Shown piece by piece: positions 19,186-28,631 of a stretch of DNA of 64,000 nucleotides. Made by a program: the position numbers and the translations under genes. How positions within the stretch are numbered: the first letter of the stretch is position 1; the number at the start of each line of letters is the position of its first letter. The notes beneath the pieces are model-generated. The model worked only from the letters and a program-made list of their open reading frames with translations, did no database searches and was not told the origin of the DNA. Where the stretch lies: positions 62,001-126,000 of the forward strand of contig NZ_WESC01000008.1 of NCBI RefSeq assembly GCF_009184905.1, written 5' to 3'. This DNA comes from Parvibaculum sedimenti. Lineage in GTDB: Bacteria; Pseudomonadota; Alphaproteobacteria; Parvibaculales; Parvibaculaceae.

Positions 19186-20082
19186 GTGCTTCATTCGCGG
19201 CTGTTGCGCTATCTCGACGAGGTCGCCCGCAGCGGCTCGATCCGCAAGGCGGGGCACAATCTCAATATCGCTGCCCCTGCCATCAACCGGCAGATACTTG
19301 CGCTGGAACAGGAACTGGGCACGCCGATCTTCGAGCGTCATCCGCGCAAGATGGTGCTGACGGCGGCGGGCGAAATCCTCATCGATCATGTGCGCCAGAC
19401 ATTACGCGCAATGGACCGCACACAAAGCGCCATCGAGGAATTGAAGGGGCTGCGCCGCGGCGAAATCTCGCTCGCCATGGTGAGCGGCCTTGCCGCCACG
19501 CTGACGCCGCTCGCGATCGCGAAGTTCCGCGCGGCGCATCAGCGGGTGAAGATCAATGTGGCGCTGGTCGACGAGCCGGAAATATTGAAGCGTCTTTCGG
19601 CGGGGGAGGCGGATCTCGGCCTTGCTTTCGACCTCAAGCTCGGCGCGCGGGTGCAGCTTCTCGCATCGACGCCATCGCGGCTCGGCGTGGTGGTGAGCCC
19701 GCGCCATCCGCTGGCCTCAAAGGCCTCGCTCCGCGTCAGCGATTGCGTCGGCTATTCGCTGTGCATTCCCGATCGCAGCATGACCATGCGGACGCATATC
19801 GACGCCGTCTTCGCCGAGGCTTCAATCGAGCCCGAACCGTTCATAGAGACTAACGCGATCGAGGTCATGCGGCATATGGCGATGACGGAAAACTGCGTGA
19901 CCTTTCTCAGCCAGTTCGACGTTCATTTCGAACGGGCGAATGGGCAACTCGTCTATATTCCGCTCAAAGGTCTGAAGCTTCCGCCCGAGACGCTGATGCT
20001 CGTCGGCAATGCGCGGCGCATCACGCCGCTGGCGCGGGCCATGGCGGAAAACTTCAAGGAGGTCATGGAGACGCTCCGGTAG
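19186..20082 (+). CDS. LysR-family transcriptional regulator
   Basis: The 298-residue protein has the N-terminal winged helix-turn-helix (LLRYLDEVARSGSIRKAGHNLNIAAPAINRQILALEQELG) and a C-terminal periplasmic-binding-protein-like effector domain (RRGEISLAMVSGLAATLTPLAIAKF onwards). The GTG at 19186 is the likely start because AAAAGGGG lies just upstream; an in-frame TTG at 19141 would overlap the divergent promoter region. Position suggests it controls the divergent monooxygenase gene. The effector is unknown. Confidence 0.92.
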   Translation: MLHSRLLRYLDEVARSGSIRKAGHNLNIAAPAINRQILALEQELGTPIFERHPRKMVLTAAGEILIDHVRQTLRAMDRTQSAIEELKGLRRGEISLAMVSGLAATLTPLAIAKFRAAHQRVKINVALVDEPEILKRLSAGEADLGLAFDLKLGARVQLLASTPSRLGVVVSPRHPLASKASLRVSDCVGYSLCIPDRSMTMRTHIDAVFAEASIEPEPFIETNAIEVMRHMAMTENCVTFLSQFDVHFERANGQLVYIPLKGLKLPPETLMLVGNARRITPLARAMAENFKEVMETLR

Positions 20083-20104
20083 CGACTCCATGAGGCATTG
20101 AATA

Positions 20105-23100
20105 TCAGGAGGCTTCGAGGAAGCGCTCGGCGCGTTCGAGGTCGACCGACACCAGCGTCGAGACGCCGCGCTCCTGCATGGTGACGCCGAAAAGGCGGCT
20201 CATGCGGGCCATGGTCAGCGCATGGTGGGTGATGATGAGGAAGCGGGTGTCCGTCGTCCGCGTCATCTCTTCCATCAGGTCGCAGAACCGCTCGACATTG
20301 GCATCGTCGAGCGGCGCGTCGACTTCGTCCAGCACGCAGATCGGTGAGGGGTTCGTGAGGAACACCGCGAAGATCAGCGACATGGCGGTCAGCGCCTGCT
20401 CGCCGCCCGAGAGCAGCGACATGACCTGAAGGCGCTTGCCCGGCGGACGCGCATAGATTTCGAGGCCGGCTTCCAGCGGGTCTTCGGATTCGGTGAGCTT
20501 CAGATGGGCTTCGCCGCCGCCGAAGAGATGCGTGAAGAGGCGCGAGAAATTCGAGTTCACCTTCTCGAAGGCTTCGAGCATGCGCTCGCGGCCTTCGCGG
20601 TTGAGGCTGCCGATGCCCTGGCGCAGCTTCGCAATGGCGCTGACGAGGTCTTCACGCTCGGTCGTCATGGTTTCGAGCTGCTCGGTCAGTTCGCGCGATT
20701 CCTCTTCGGCGCGGAGGTTCACGCCGCCGAGGCTTTCGCGCTCGCGCTTCAGGCGATCGAGCTTCGCGTCGATCTGTTCGACGGTCGGCAGTTCCGTGCC
20801 TTCCTCGAGATTGGCCTGTGCGAGCGCTTGCGCCGGTTCGCATTCGAGCACTTCGCGCACGCGCGCTTCCGATTCAGCAAGGCGTTCACGCGCGCCTTCG
20901 ACGAGGCCGTCGATGCGGGCGCGTTCCTCGCGCGCCTCGCCGAGATGGGCCTGGAATTCACGGGCGAGCTTCGCGCATTCGGAGAGGCGGCGTTCGGCTT
21001 CTGCCAGCGCATCGGCGGCGCTGCCGCGTGCGGCCTCCGCTTCACCGATCAGGTCGAGAAGGGCATGGCGCTTTGCCTCGATTTCGGCGGGCACACCTTC
21101 GAGCGCCTGCAATTCGCCAAGCGCTTCATCCTGACGCTCTTCAAGCGTCGTGATCTGGCGCTGCGCATTCGCGGCGCGGCTCTCCCACTGGGTGCGGTCT
21201 TGCGCAATGGTGGCGAGGCGGCGCGTACGCGCCTCGGATTCACGGCGCAGACTCTCGTGCTGCGCGCGAGCTTCCGCGAGGCCGATGCGGAGCGCGGCAA
21301 CCTGATCGCGCATTTCGCTGGCGCGGATGTTGAGATCGGCATCGGGCTGGAGGCTGGCAAGCGCCACTTCAGCTTCTTCGAGCGCGCGGGTCGCTTCGCC
21401 GTGATCGCCGGAAAGGCGCTCCTGCGCTTCCGTGAGCGCGGCGAGGCGGTTCAACTGCGCCGACGCCGCGCGTTCGGCGGCGGCGAGCTGCTCGCGGATG
21501 CGGTTGTGTTCGGACTGCGCGTCGCGCTGGGCGCGGCGAGCTTCCTGTTCGGCAGCGGCGGCGGTCTCCGCCATGACGCGCGCTTCCTCGAATGCGGCGC
21601 GGGCTTCGGCGGCGGTTTCGCGGGCGGCCTGAAGCTCGATCTGGAGATCGGCGAGGCGATTGCGCTGTTCGAGGCGGCGGGCGGCGGCCGTCGGTGCATC
21701 GGCTGCTGCCGTGAAGCCATCCCAGCGCCAGAGCGCGCCTTCGCGGGTGACGAGACGCTGGCCGGGCTTGAGTTCCCGCTGCAGGCGCTTGCCATCGGCG
21801 GCTTCGACGACGCCGATCTGAGAGAGGCGGCGCGAAAGAGCCTCCGGCCCCTTCACGAATTGGGCGAGCGGCGTTGCGCCATCGGGCAGCGAAGGCGCGA
21901 GATAAAGTGCGGGCAGCGTGTCCCAATGGACGGGCGCCGCGACGTCGCCCGGCACGGCAAGGTCGTCGCCAAGAGCGGCACCCAGCGCCGTCTCGAAACC
22001 ATGCTCCACCTGCACGGCGTCGATCATCGGCGGCCAGAGGTCGCTTTCGCCGCCGGTGAGAAGATCGGCGATGGTCTTTGCCTGCGCGGCGAGATCGCCC
22101 GCATTGCGTTCGGCAAGCTGCATCGGCTCGCGCGAGGCTTTTTCAGCCTCCTGCGCCATGCGGCGGGCGTCTTCCGCTTCAAGTGCGGCGCGCTCGGCTT
22201 CTTCAACGCGGTCTGTCACCATTTCGAGTTCGCTCGACTGGAGCGCAATCTCGGCCTGCTTTTCGGCTGCATCGGAGAGCGAGGCCTGCTCGACCGCAAT
22301 CTCGTCCATCTGGCGCACAAGCCGCTCGATGCGGCCACGCGCGGTTTCGATGGTGCGCTCAAGGCTCTGGCGTTCGGCGGTGAGCCGCGCAATTTCCCGG
22401 TTGAGATTGTCGAGTTCGCCTTCGCGCGTGGCCAGCGAGCCTTGCGTCTCCTCGACGCGCATCTCGGCCATCATCTGCGCTTCGCTCTGACCATCGGCGG
22501 CGGCGTTGAGTTCTTCCGCTTCGGCGTCGAGGCGCTGGATGGCGCTTTGCGTATCCTCGATCAGGTGACGCTCGCGGGAGAGGTCCTGTCCGATCTGGTC
22601 GAGGCGCGCGGTGAGGCGCTGGGCCTCTTCGTGGGCGCGGGCTTCCTCGGCATCGAGATTGCCGCGCTCGATGGTGAGGCGGTGGAGCTTCGCGGCTTCC
22701 TGCGCTTCCGTGTCGCGCAGCGAAGGCAGCACAGCAGCGGCGTCGGCTTCCGTGACCGAGGCGGCGGCGGCCTCGCGTGTGAGTTCGGTGACGCGCTGGT
22801 CGGTGGCGACGAGGCGATCTTCCTCGCGCTTCAGGCCTTCGACGGCCTGCGTCCATTTCAGATGCAGCTGGATTGATTCCGTCTCGCGGATCTGGCCGGA
22901 GAGATTGCGGTAGCGCACGGCCTGCCGCGCCTGGCGCTTCAGGCTCGCGAGCTGGGATTCAAGCTGCGCCACCACATCGTCGAGGCGGGTGAGATTGGTT
23001 TCGGCGGCCTTCAGGCGAAGCTCTGCTTCGTGGCGGCGCGTATAGAGGCCGGTGATGCCTGCGGCCTCTTCAAGGATGCGGCGACGGTTGATCGGCTTCG

Positions 23101-23563
23101 ACGAAATGAGCTGCGCGATCTGGCCTTGCCGAACGAGGGCGGGCGAATGCGCGCCGGTCGAGGCATCGGCAAAGAGAAGCTGAACGTCACGGGCGCGGAC
23201 TTCGCGGCCGTTGATGCGATAGGTCGAGCCCTGTTCGCGCTCGATCTTGCGCGAAACCTCGATCGTCTCGCAGTCATTATAGGCGGCGGGCGCCGAGCGG
23301 TCGGCATTGTCGATGATGAGCGTGACCTCGGCGTGGTTGCGCGCCGGACGGCCGGCGGTACCGGCGAAGATCACGTCTTCCATGCCGGTGCCGCGCATGT
23401 TCTTGAACGAGTTCTCGCCCATCACCCAGCGCAGCGCTTCAAGCAGGTTCGACTTGCCGCAGCCGTTCGGGCCCACGACGCCGGTCAGACCGGGCTCGAT
23501 GATGAGGTCGGTCGGATCGACGAAGGACTTGAAGCCTGAAAGACGCAGCCGGTTGAACTTCAC
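20105..23563 (-). CDS. smc: Chromosome segregation protein SMC
   Basis: The 1152-residue condensin ATPase has Walker A near residue 33 (GPNGCGKSN), long coiled coils with a hinge near residues 500-640, the ABC signature LSGGEQALTAMSLIFA and Walker B CVLDEVDAPLDD near the C-terminus. It organises and segregates the chromosome with ScpA/ScpB, which are not in the window. The start codon appears to be GTG at 23563, the only start consistent with the conserved MKFNRLRLSGFKSF. A dsbA-like gene lies 64 bases upstream and may share its transcript. Confidence 0.97.
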   Translation of the reverse strand: MKFNRLRLSGFKSFVDPTDLIIEPGLTGVVGPNGCGKSNLLEALRWVMGENSFKNMRGTGMEDVIFAGTAGRPARNHAEVTLIIDNADRSAPAAYNDCETIEVSRKIEREQGSTYRINGREVRARDVQLLFADASTGAHSPALVRQGQIAQLISSKPINRRRILEEAAGITGLYTRRHEAELRLKAAETNLTRLDDVVAQLESQLASLKRQARQAVRYRNLSGQIRETESIQLHLKWTQAVEGLKREEDRLVATDQRVTELTREAAAASVTEADAAAVLPSLRDTEAQEAAKLHRLTIERGNLDAEEARAHEEAQRLTARLDQIGQDLSRERHLIEDTQSAIQRLDAEAEELNAAADGQSEAQMMAEMRVEETQGSLATREGELDNLNREIARLTAERQSLERTIETARGRIERLVRQMDEIAVEQASLSDAAEKQAEIALQSSELEMVTDRVEEAERAALEAEDARRMAQEAEKASREPMQLAERNAGDLAAQAKTIADLLTGGESDLWPPMIDAVQVEHGFETALGAALGDDLAVPGDVAAPVHWDTLPALYLAPSLPDGATPLAQFVKGPEALSRRLSQIGVVEAADGKRLQRELKPGQRLVTREGALWRWDGFTAAADAPTAAARRLEQRNRLADLQIELQAARETAAEARAAFEEARVMAETAAAAEQEARRAQRDAQSEHNRIREQLAAAERAASAQLNRLAALTEAQERLSGDHGEATRALEEAEVALASLQPDADLNIRASEMRDQVAALRIGLAEARAQHESLRRESEARTRRLATIAQDRTQWESRAANAQRQITTLEERQDEALGELQALEGVPAEIEAKRHALLDLIGEAEAARGSAADALAEAERRLSECAKLAREFQAHLGEAREERARIDGLVEGARERLAESEARVREVLECEPAQALAQANLEEGTELPTVEQIDAKLDRLKRERESLGGVNLRAEEESRELTEQLETMTTEREDLVSAIAKLRQGIGSLNREGRERMLEAFEKVNSNFSRLFTHLFGGGEAHLKLTESEDPLEAGLEIYARPPGKRLQVMSLLSGGEQALTAMSLIFAVFLTNPSPICVLDEVDAPLDDANVERFCDLMEEMTRTTDTRFLIITHHALTMARMSRLFGVTMQERGVSTLVSVDLERAERFLEAS

Positions 23564-23627
23564 GTTGATCTCGATCTTTGCTGTGTACAGGTCTTGTTAC
23601 TGAACTCGAAACTGCCGCGCGGGCCGC

Positions 23628-24374
23628 TTATTGCTGCGGTGCCGCCGGGGTTGCCGCGCCCGACACGGGAGCCGCGGGCGCCGTCTTGTCGCCGCCCGGT
23701 AGGTGCTTCTTCAGCAGGGCGTCGAAATCGGCATAGGGAATGGCGCCGTCAACCTTCTCGCCATTGATGAAGAAGGTGGGCGTCGAGTTCACGCCGAACT
23801 TCTGGCCGCCGCGCTCGGCAACCGATTTCACATGGTTGAAGACTTCCTGGTTCTTCATGCAGGCATCGAACTTCTCGTCCGAAAAGCCGCCCTGCTTGGC
23901 GAGGTTCTTCAACGCTTCCATCGGCGTATCGACGAAGGCCCATTGCGCCTGGCTGGCAAAGAGCACTTCGATGAAGCCGAAATAGCGCTCCGGGCCCGCG
24001 CAATGCGAGAGCATGAAGGCCGCCGTCGCGATCGGGTCGAAGGGGAAGTCGCGCAGCACGTAATAGACCTTACCCGTGTCGATGTAGTTCTTCTTGATCA
24101 GCGGGAAGGTGTCCTTCGAGAACTCGGCGCAATGCGAGCAGGTGAGGGACGCATATTCATAGACGGTGATCGGGGCGTTCTTGTCGCCGAGCGTCATGTC
24201 GCCCATCGGACCCGGCACGGCCAACTCCTTCTCGAAGGCCGTTGTGTCCTTGCCGCTGAGCGAGCCCGTGTCGGCGACTTCCTTGTGGCCGAAGGTCCGC
24301 CAGGCGCCATAGCCGAGCGCCGCCACGGCCAGAACAGCCACCACCGCAATCGCGATAACCCGATTTTGATTCAC
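23628..24374 (-). CDS. DsbA-family thioredoxin-fold oxidoreductase, membrane-anchored
   Basis: The 248-residue protein has an N-terminal membrane anchor (VIAIAVVAVLAVAALGYGAW) and a DsbA/BdbD-type domain with active site CSHC in EYASLTCSHCAEFSKDTFP, a helical insert and the cis-proline loop NSTPTFFINGEKVDGAIPY. An Ala/Pro-rich tail follows. It is likely a periplasmic thiol oxidase or isomerase. Its place between smc and the DUF721 gene is common in alphaproteobacteria. The partner DsbB is not in the window. Confidence 0.93.
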   Translation of the reverse strand: MNQNRVIAIAVVAVLAVAALGYGAWRTFGHKEVADTGSLSGKDTTAFEKELAVPGPMGDMTLGDKNAPITVYEYASLTCSHCAEFSKDTFPLIKKNYIDTGKVYYVLRDFPFDPIATAAFMLSHCAGPERYFGFIEVLFASQAQWAFVDTPMEALKNLAKQGGFSDEKFDACMKNQEVFNHVKSVAERGGQKFGVNSTPTFFINGEKVDGAIPYADFDALLKKHLPGGDKTAPAAPVSGAATPAAPQQ

Positions 24375-24428
24375 TTTGAACGATCCCCACTAGATGTTGA
24401 GGCATTATGGCCCCGTGTGCCGGGCCCC

Positions 24429-24986
24429 TCAATCAAACCTTTCGGTTGCGCGGGCCCGAGAATCGGCCTGTCGGGCACTTGTCCCCAGGATTCTTTGACC
24501 CAGCCGCTCCAGCGCCGACCGGACGCCCGGCTCGGAGATGGGGGCGAGGCTGTGGATAAGCGCGTCGCGTTCGGCCTGTGTGAGCGGCCTGAACTTCTTC
24601 CGGCGGCTTTTCGGCCGCGGCGGCAGCGGCCCTTGAACGAGCTTCAGCCGGGCGACCGCCGAATATCCATAATACCGGTTGATGCGCTCGATGATCTGCG
24701 GTTCGAGGTGGCGGATTTCCAGCGCCACCGGCCCGTCGACCCGGGTGGTGAGCGTCGCGCCCTCCTGGGGCCCTCGGCCTTCATTGGGCATCCGGGGGAA
24801 GGCAAGCTTTTCGGGCGAGGAATATTCCGCCAACCCCTCCCCGATGATGGCAGGCCAATGAGCGAGGATGTGGTTTTGCCCGAAGCCGCGCTTCTTGAAG
24901 ATGTCGCGCGTGATCCCCGCCACCCGCGCGCCTATGGGCGGCGTCTTGTAGCGCATAGGAGCGATGGGGCGGCCATATTGGGTCAT
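24429..24986 (-). CDS. DUF721 (DciA-like) domain protein
   Basis: The 185-residue protein carries the DUF721 region: HILAHWPAIIGEGLAEYSSPEKLAFPR, then VDGPVALEIRHLEPQIIERINRYYGYSAVARLKLVQGPL. This family includes DciA, which loads or stabilises the replicative helicase DnaB. The C-terminal half is basic and polar. The ATG at 24986 gives the conserved MTQYGRPIAPMRYK start; the frame extends 25 codons further back. It is divergent from mutY. The DciA role for this member is inferred. Confidence 0.88.
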   Translation of the reverse strand: MTQYGRPIAPMRYKTPPIGARVAGITRDIFKKRGFGQNHILAHWPAIIGEGLAEYSSPEKLAFPRMPNEGRGPQEGATLTTRVDGPVALEIRHLEPQIIERINRYYGYSAVARLKLVQGPLPPRPKSRRKKFRPLTQAERDALIHSLAPISEPGVRSALERLGQRILGTSARQADSRARATERFD

Positions 24987-25075
24987 GGCTGCATTCTGAC
25001 TCGAAAACGGGCAGGGGGCGAGGGGAGGAAGATCAGATGATTGACGCCTCTCCATCCGCAAGCCATCACTGGCTC

Positions 25076-26179
25076 ATGGCGAAACGGTCCACCGAAATAA
25101 AGAGCGAAAGCCGCTCCGTCGCTGAGCGGCTGCTGGCCTGGTATGACGTTCATGCGAGGGTTCTGCCCTGGCGGGCGCGGCCCGGCATGCTGGCGGACCC
25201 TTATGCCGTCTGGCTTTCCGAGATCATGCTGCAGCAGACGACGGTGGCCGCCGTCGGCCCCTATTTTCGCAAGTTTCTCGCGCGCTGGCCGAGTGTTGCC
25301 GCGCTCGCCGCCGCGTCTATCGACGATGTGATGCGGGAATGGGCGGGGCTTGGCTATTACAGCCGGGCGCGAAATCTCCATGCCTGTGCCGTGGCTGTGG
25401 CGAGCGAGCATGGCGGAGAGTTTCCGGATACGGAGGAGGGGCTGAGGTCGCTTCCCGGCATCGGGCCCTATACGGCGGCGGCGATCGCGGCCATTGCCTT
25501 CGGCCGCCGCGCGACGGTGGTGGACGGCAATGTCGAGCGCGTCGTCTCGCGGCTCTTTTCCATCGAGACGCCGTTGCCTGCGTCGAAGCCTGAAATTCGT
25601 GCGAAGGCAGATACGCTGACGCCCGACGAGCGCGCGGGCGATTTCGCGCAAGCCATGATGGATCTTGGCGCGACGATCTGCACGCCGAAGCGGCCATCCT
25701 GCAATCGCTGCCCGATTGCGTCGCTCTGTTCCGCCCATGCGGCAGGAATCGAAGAGACGCTGCCGCGACGGCTCGCGAAGAAGGAGCGGCCTGTCAGGCG
25801 CGGCGCCTGTTTCGTCCTCATCCGGGCCGATGGCGCAATGCTTTTGCGCAAGCGCCCGGCAAAAGGGCTTCTCGGCGGCATGATGGAAGTGCCGACAACG
25901 CCTTGGGACGGCGCGGAGATCGACGAGACGGCGCTGCTTTCACATGCGCCGGCGAAACTCCCGTGGCGTCGTGTGCCGGGACTCGTCGAACACACCTTCA
26001 CGCATTTCCATCTGCAACTCGCGGTCTTCAAGGCGAAGGCGAGCGCGAAAGCGGCGAGGGATGCGGAAGGAATATGGGTGAGTACGGATGAACTCGGCGG
26101 CGAGGCGCTGCCCTCCCTGATGCGCAAGGTTGTCGATCACGCGATGCCCGATCTCGGGCCGCTGTTCGGGAAGAGATAA
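25076..26179 (+). CDS. mutY: A/G-specific adenine glycosylase MutY
   Basis: The 367-residue enzyme removes adenine opposite 8-oxoG. Catalytic Glu49 (WLSEIMLQQT), the helix-hairpin-helix LPGIGPYTAAA with Asp150 (VVDGNVERV) and the 4Fe-4S cysteines C-x6-C-x2-C-x5-C (residues 202, 209, 212, 218) are all present. A Nudix-like 8-oxoG recognition domain follows (RRGACFVLIRADG to the C-terminus). The start at 25076 (MAKRST) is preferred; an ATG at 25037 is also in frame. It is followed by a REPIN-like repeat. Confidence 0.95.
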   Translation: MAKRSTEIKSESRSVAERLLAWYDVHARVLPWRARPGMLADPYAVWLSEIMLQQTTVAAVGPYFRKFLARWPSVAALAAASIDDVMREWAGLGYYSRARNLHACAVAVASEHGGEFPDTEEGLRSLPGIGPYTAAAIAAIAFGRRATVVDGNVERVVSRLFSIETPLPASKPEIRAKADTLTPDERAGDFAQAMMDLGATICTPKRPSCNRCPIASLCSAHAAGIEETLPRRLAKKERPVRRGACFVLIRADGAMLLRKRPAKGLLGGMMEVPTTPWDGAEIDETALLSHAPAKLPWRRVPGLVEHTFTHFHLQLAVFKAKASAKAARDAEGIWVSTDELGGEALPSLMRKVVDHAMPDLGPLFGKR

Positions 26180-26182
26180 TTC

Positions 26183-26269
26183 CGTCATCGCCCGATTTAT
26201 TCGGGCCATCCACGTCTTTGCGATCAATGAAGGAAGGCGTGGATGCCCCGGACGAGCCGGAGCATGACG
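26183..26269. repeat. REPIN-like inverted repeat pair A
   Basis: An 87-bp element with two inverted arms. The left arm reads CGTCAT, a hairpin (CGCCCG with CGGGC), then CATCCACGTCTTT. The right arm, read on the minus strand, has CGTCATG, a CCGG-type hairpin, then GCATCCACGCCTTCC. It lies between the convergent mutY and ccrM stops. It shares the arm plan with elements at 48082-48191 and 28258-28622. Confidence 0.82.
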
Positions 26270-26284
26270 TGCGATGTGAGGCGC

Positions 26285-27449
<1,165 letters not shown>

Positions 27450-27488
27450 GAATCAAAGGGTTAAGCGATTCTCGACCACTAGATCGAG

Positions 27489-28184
27489 TCATTCCGGAAT
27501 CGCGGGACTCAACATGTTGCGTATGGGCGCGAAGCTTTTGCGGTGGTGCGGCGTCACTCCGAGCCGATTCAGTGCATCAAGATGCTCCGGCGTCCCGTAT
27601 CCGCGGTTGGTTTCCCAGCCGTAGCCGGGGTGTGCTGCTGCCAGTTCGTTCATGATCCGGTCGCGCGTCACCTTGGCGATGATGGAGGCCGCCGAGATCG
27701 ACAGGACGCGCGCGTCGCCGCCGATGATGGCGCGGGCAGGACAGTCGAGTTTCGGCACGCGGTTGCCGTCGATGAGCGCGAAGCCGGGCGGGTTTTCGAG
27801 CGCGGCGCAAGCGCGGCTCATCGCGAGCATGGTCGCCCAGAGAATATTGAGTTCCTCGATTTCATCGATGCTCGCGATGCCGACGCCGATTTCCGCGCGC
27901 GTTGAGAGTTCGGCGAAAAGCGCCTCGCGCTTTGCCTCGTCGAGCTTCTTGGAATCGTCAAGGCCCTCGGGGCAGTTCTCCATGTCGAGGATAACGGCCG
28001 CCGCGACCACCGGACCCGCCAACGGCCCTCGCCCCGCCTCGTCGATGCCGCAGACGCGGGCTTGCGGCGCGCCATGCTCCCGCTCGAAGGCATAGTCGGG
28101 CTTCAGCAGGATCATGCGCGACGCGGGCTTCACGCGCGCCTTCGGCTTCGTTGTTGTCGAATCTGTTTTCGGGGGACGAGTCAT
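27489..28184 (-). CDS. rnhB: Ribonuclease HII
   Basis: The 231-residue enzyme cuts RNA in RNA-DNA hybrids and removes single ribonucleotides. Catalytic residues appear in VCGIDEAGRGPLAGPVVAAAV (Asp-Glu pair), FALIDGNRVPKL and ISAASIIAKVTRDR, with the Asp in the last helix region. About 30 basic residues precede the domain. The start at 28184 (MTRPPKT) is tentative: an upstream in-frame start at 28220 and a downstream ATG (MILLKPDY) exist. It lies 97 bases upstream of ccrM. Confidence 0.94.
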   Translation of the reverse strand: MTRPPKTDSTTTKPKARVKPASRMILLKPDYAFEREHGAPQARVCGIDEAGRGPLAGPVVAAAVILDMENCPEGLDDSKKLDEAKREALFAELSTRAEIGVGIASIDEIEELNILWATMLAMSRACAALENPPGFALIDGNRVPKLDCPARAIIGGDARVLSISAASIIAKVTRDRIMNELAAAHPGYGWETNRGYGTPEHLDALNRLGVTPHHRKSFAPIRNMLSPAIPE

Positions 28185-28257
28185 GCGGCGGAGTTTGCCG
28201 CATAGGCAATGGCGTGTCATCTGACACTGTTTATCTTCTCGATATTTAAAACTGAAA

Positions 28258-28284
28258 TGTCATCCCGGCGAAAGCCGGGATCCA
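28258..28284 (+). repeat. Left 27-bp terminal arm of the GIY-YIG element
   Basis: TGTCAT, hairpin CCCGGC-GAAA-GCCGGG, ATCCA. It is the exact reverse complement of 28596-28622 and lies five bases beyond the nuclease stop codon. Confidence 0.95.
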
Positions 28285-28289
28285 CTCGC

Positions 28290-28577
28290 CTATCGGTTGA
28301 GCATAACAAAGAGATCGTCCCATTCGGGATTGGCGCTCTCGATCAATTGTATCTTCCACGCGCGCTTCCATTCCTTAATCGCCTTCTCTCGCCAGATAGC
28401 TTCCCCAACATCCTCGTGTTCCTCCGCATAGACGAGCATGTGTACGCGATATTTCTTCGTGAATTGCGATCCCGTGCCCGCGCGATGTTGGGCAATGCGG
28501 AGTGCGAGACTATTCGTTACGCCGACGTAAAGCGTTCCATTCTTGCGGCCGGCGAGGATGTAAACGTGGTAGCTCAT
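28290..28577 (-). CDS. GIY-YIG family endonuclease (YhbQ/UPF0213-like)
   Basis: The 95-residue protein is a single GIY-YIG domain: VYILAGRKNGTLYVGVTNSL holds the two signature strands (VYI and YVG), LALRIAQHRAG has the catalytic arginine, and the C-terminus is EKAIKEWKRAWKIQLIESANPEWDDL, with the metal-binding glutamate in the WREKAIKEW region likely. Such single-domain nucleases are common and poorly characterised. The ATG at 28577 (MSYHVYI) was chosen; the frame upstream only translates the repeat arm (CHPGESRDP). The gene nearly fills the space between the 27-bp repeats. Confidence 0.9.
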   Translation of the reverse strand: MSYHVYILAGRKNGTLYVGVTNSLALRIAQHRAGTGSQFTKKYRVHMLVYAEEHEDVGEAIWREKAIKEWKRAWKIQLIESANPEWDDLFVMLNR

Positions 28578-28595
28578 CGTTTGCGGGGCTGCCAA

Positions 28596-28622
28596 TGGAT
28601 CCCGGCTTTCGCCGGGATGACA
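28596..28622 (-). repeat. Right 27-bp terminal arm of the GIY-YIG element
   Basis: Perfect inverted copy of 28258-28284, 18 bases upstream of the nuclease start and ten bases from the stop of the radical-SAM gene. Confidence 0.95.
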
Positions 28623-28631
28623 CATAGAAAT

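Larger units (their letters stand above)
28258..28622. mobile_element. GIY-YIG endonuclease gene bracketed by perfect 27-bp inverted repeats
   Basis: A 365-bp unit between rnhB and a radical-SAM gene. The arms at 28258-28284 and 28596-28622 are perfect inverted repeats of 27 bp. Each arm reads TGTCAT, a hairpin CCCGGC-GAAA-GCCGGG, then ATCCA, with the GTCAT ends facing out. The gene between them (28290-28577) encodes a GIY-YIG nuclease. No target-site duplication is obvious at the outer edges. The arm plan matches the two REPIN-like repeats in this window, so the unit looks like a repeat pair that carries a nuclease gene where a short spacer would be. Confidence 0.75.

Noticed and set aside
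20504-22876. A 790-codon open frame antisense to smc
   Set aside because: High GC and strong third-position bias leave long antisense frames. The composition is a mirror of the SMC coiled coil and no family is recognisable, whereas smc has full motifs.
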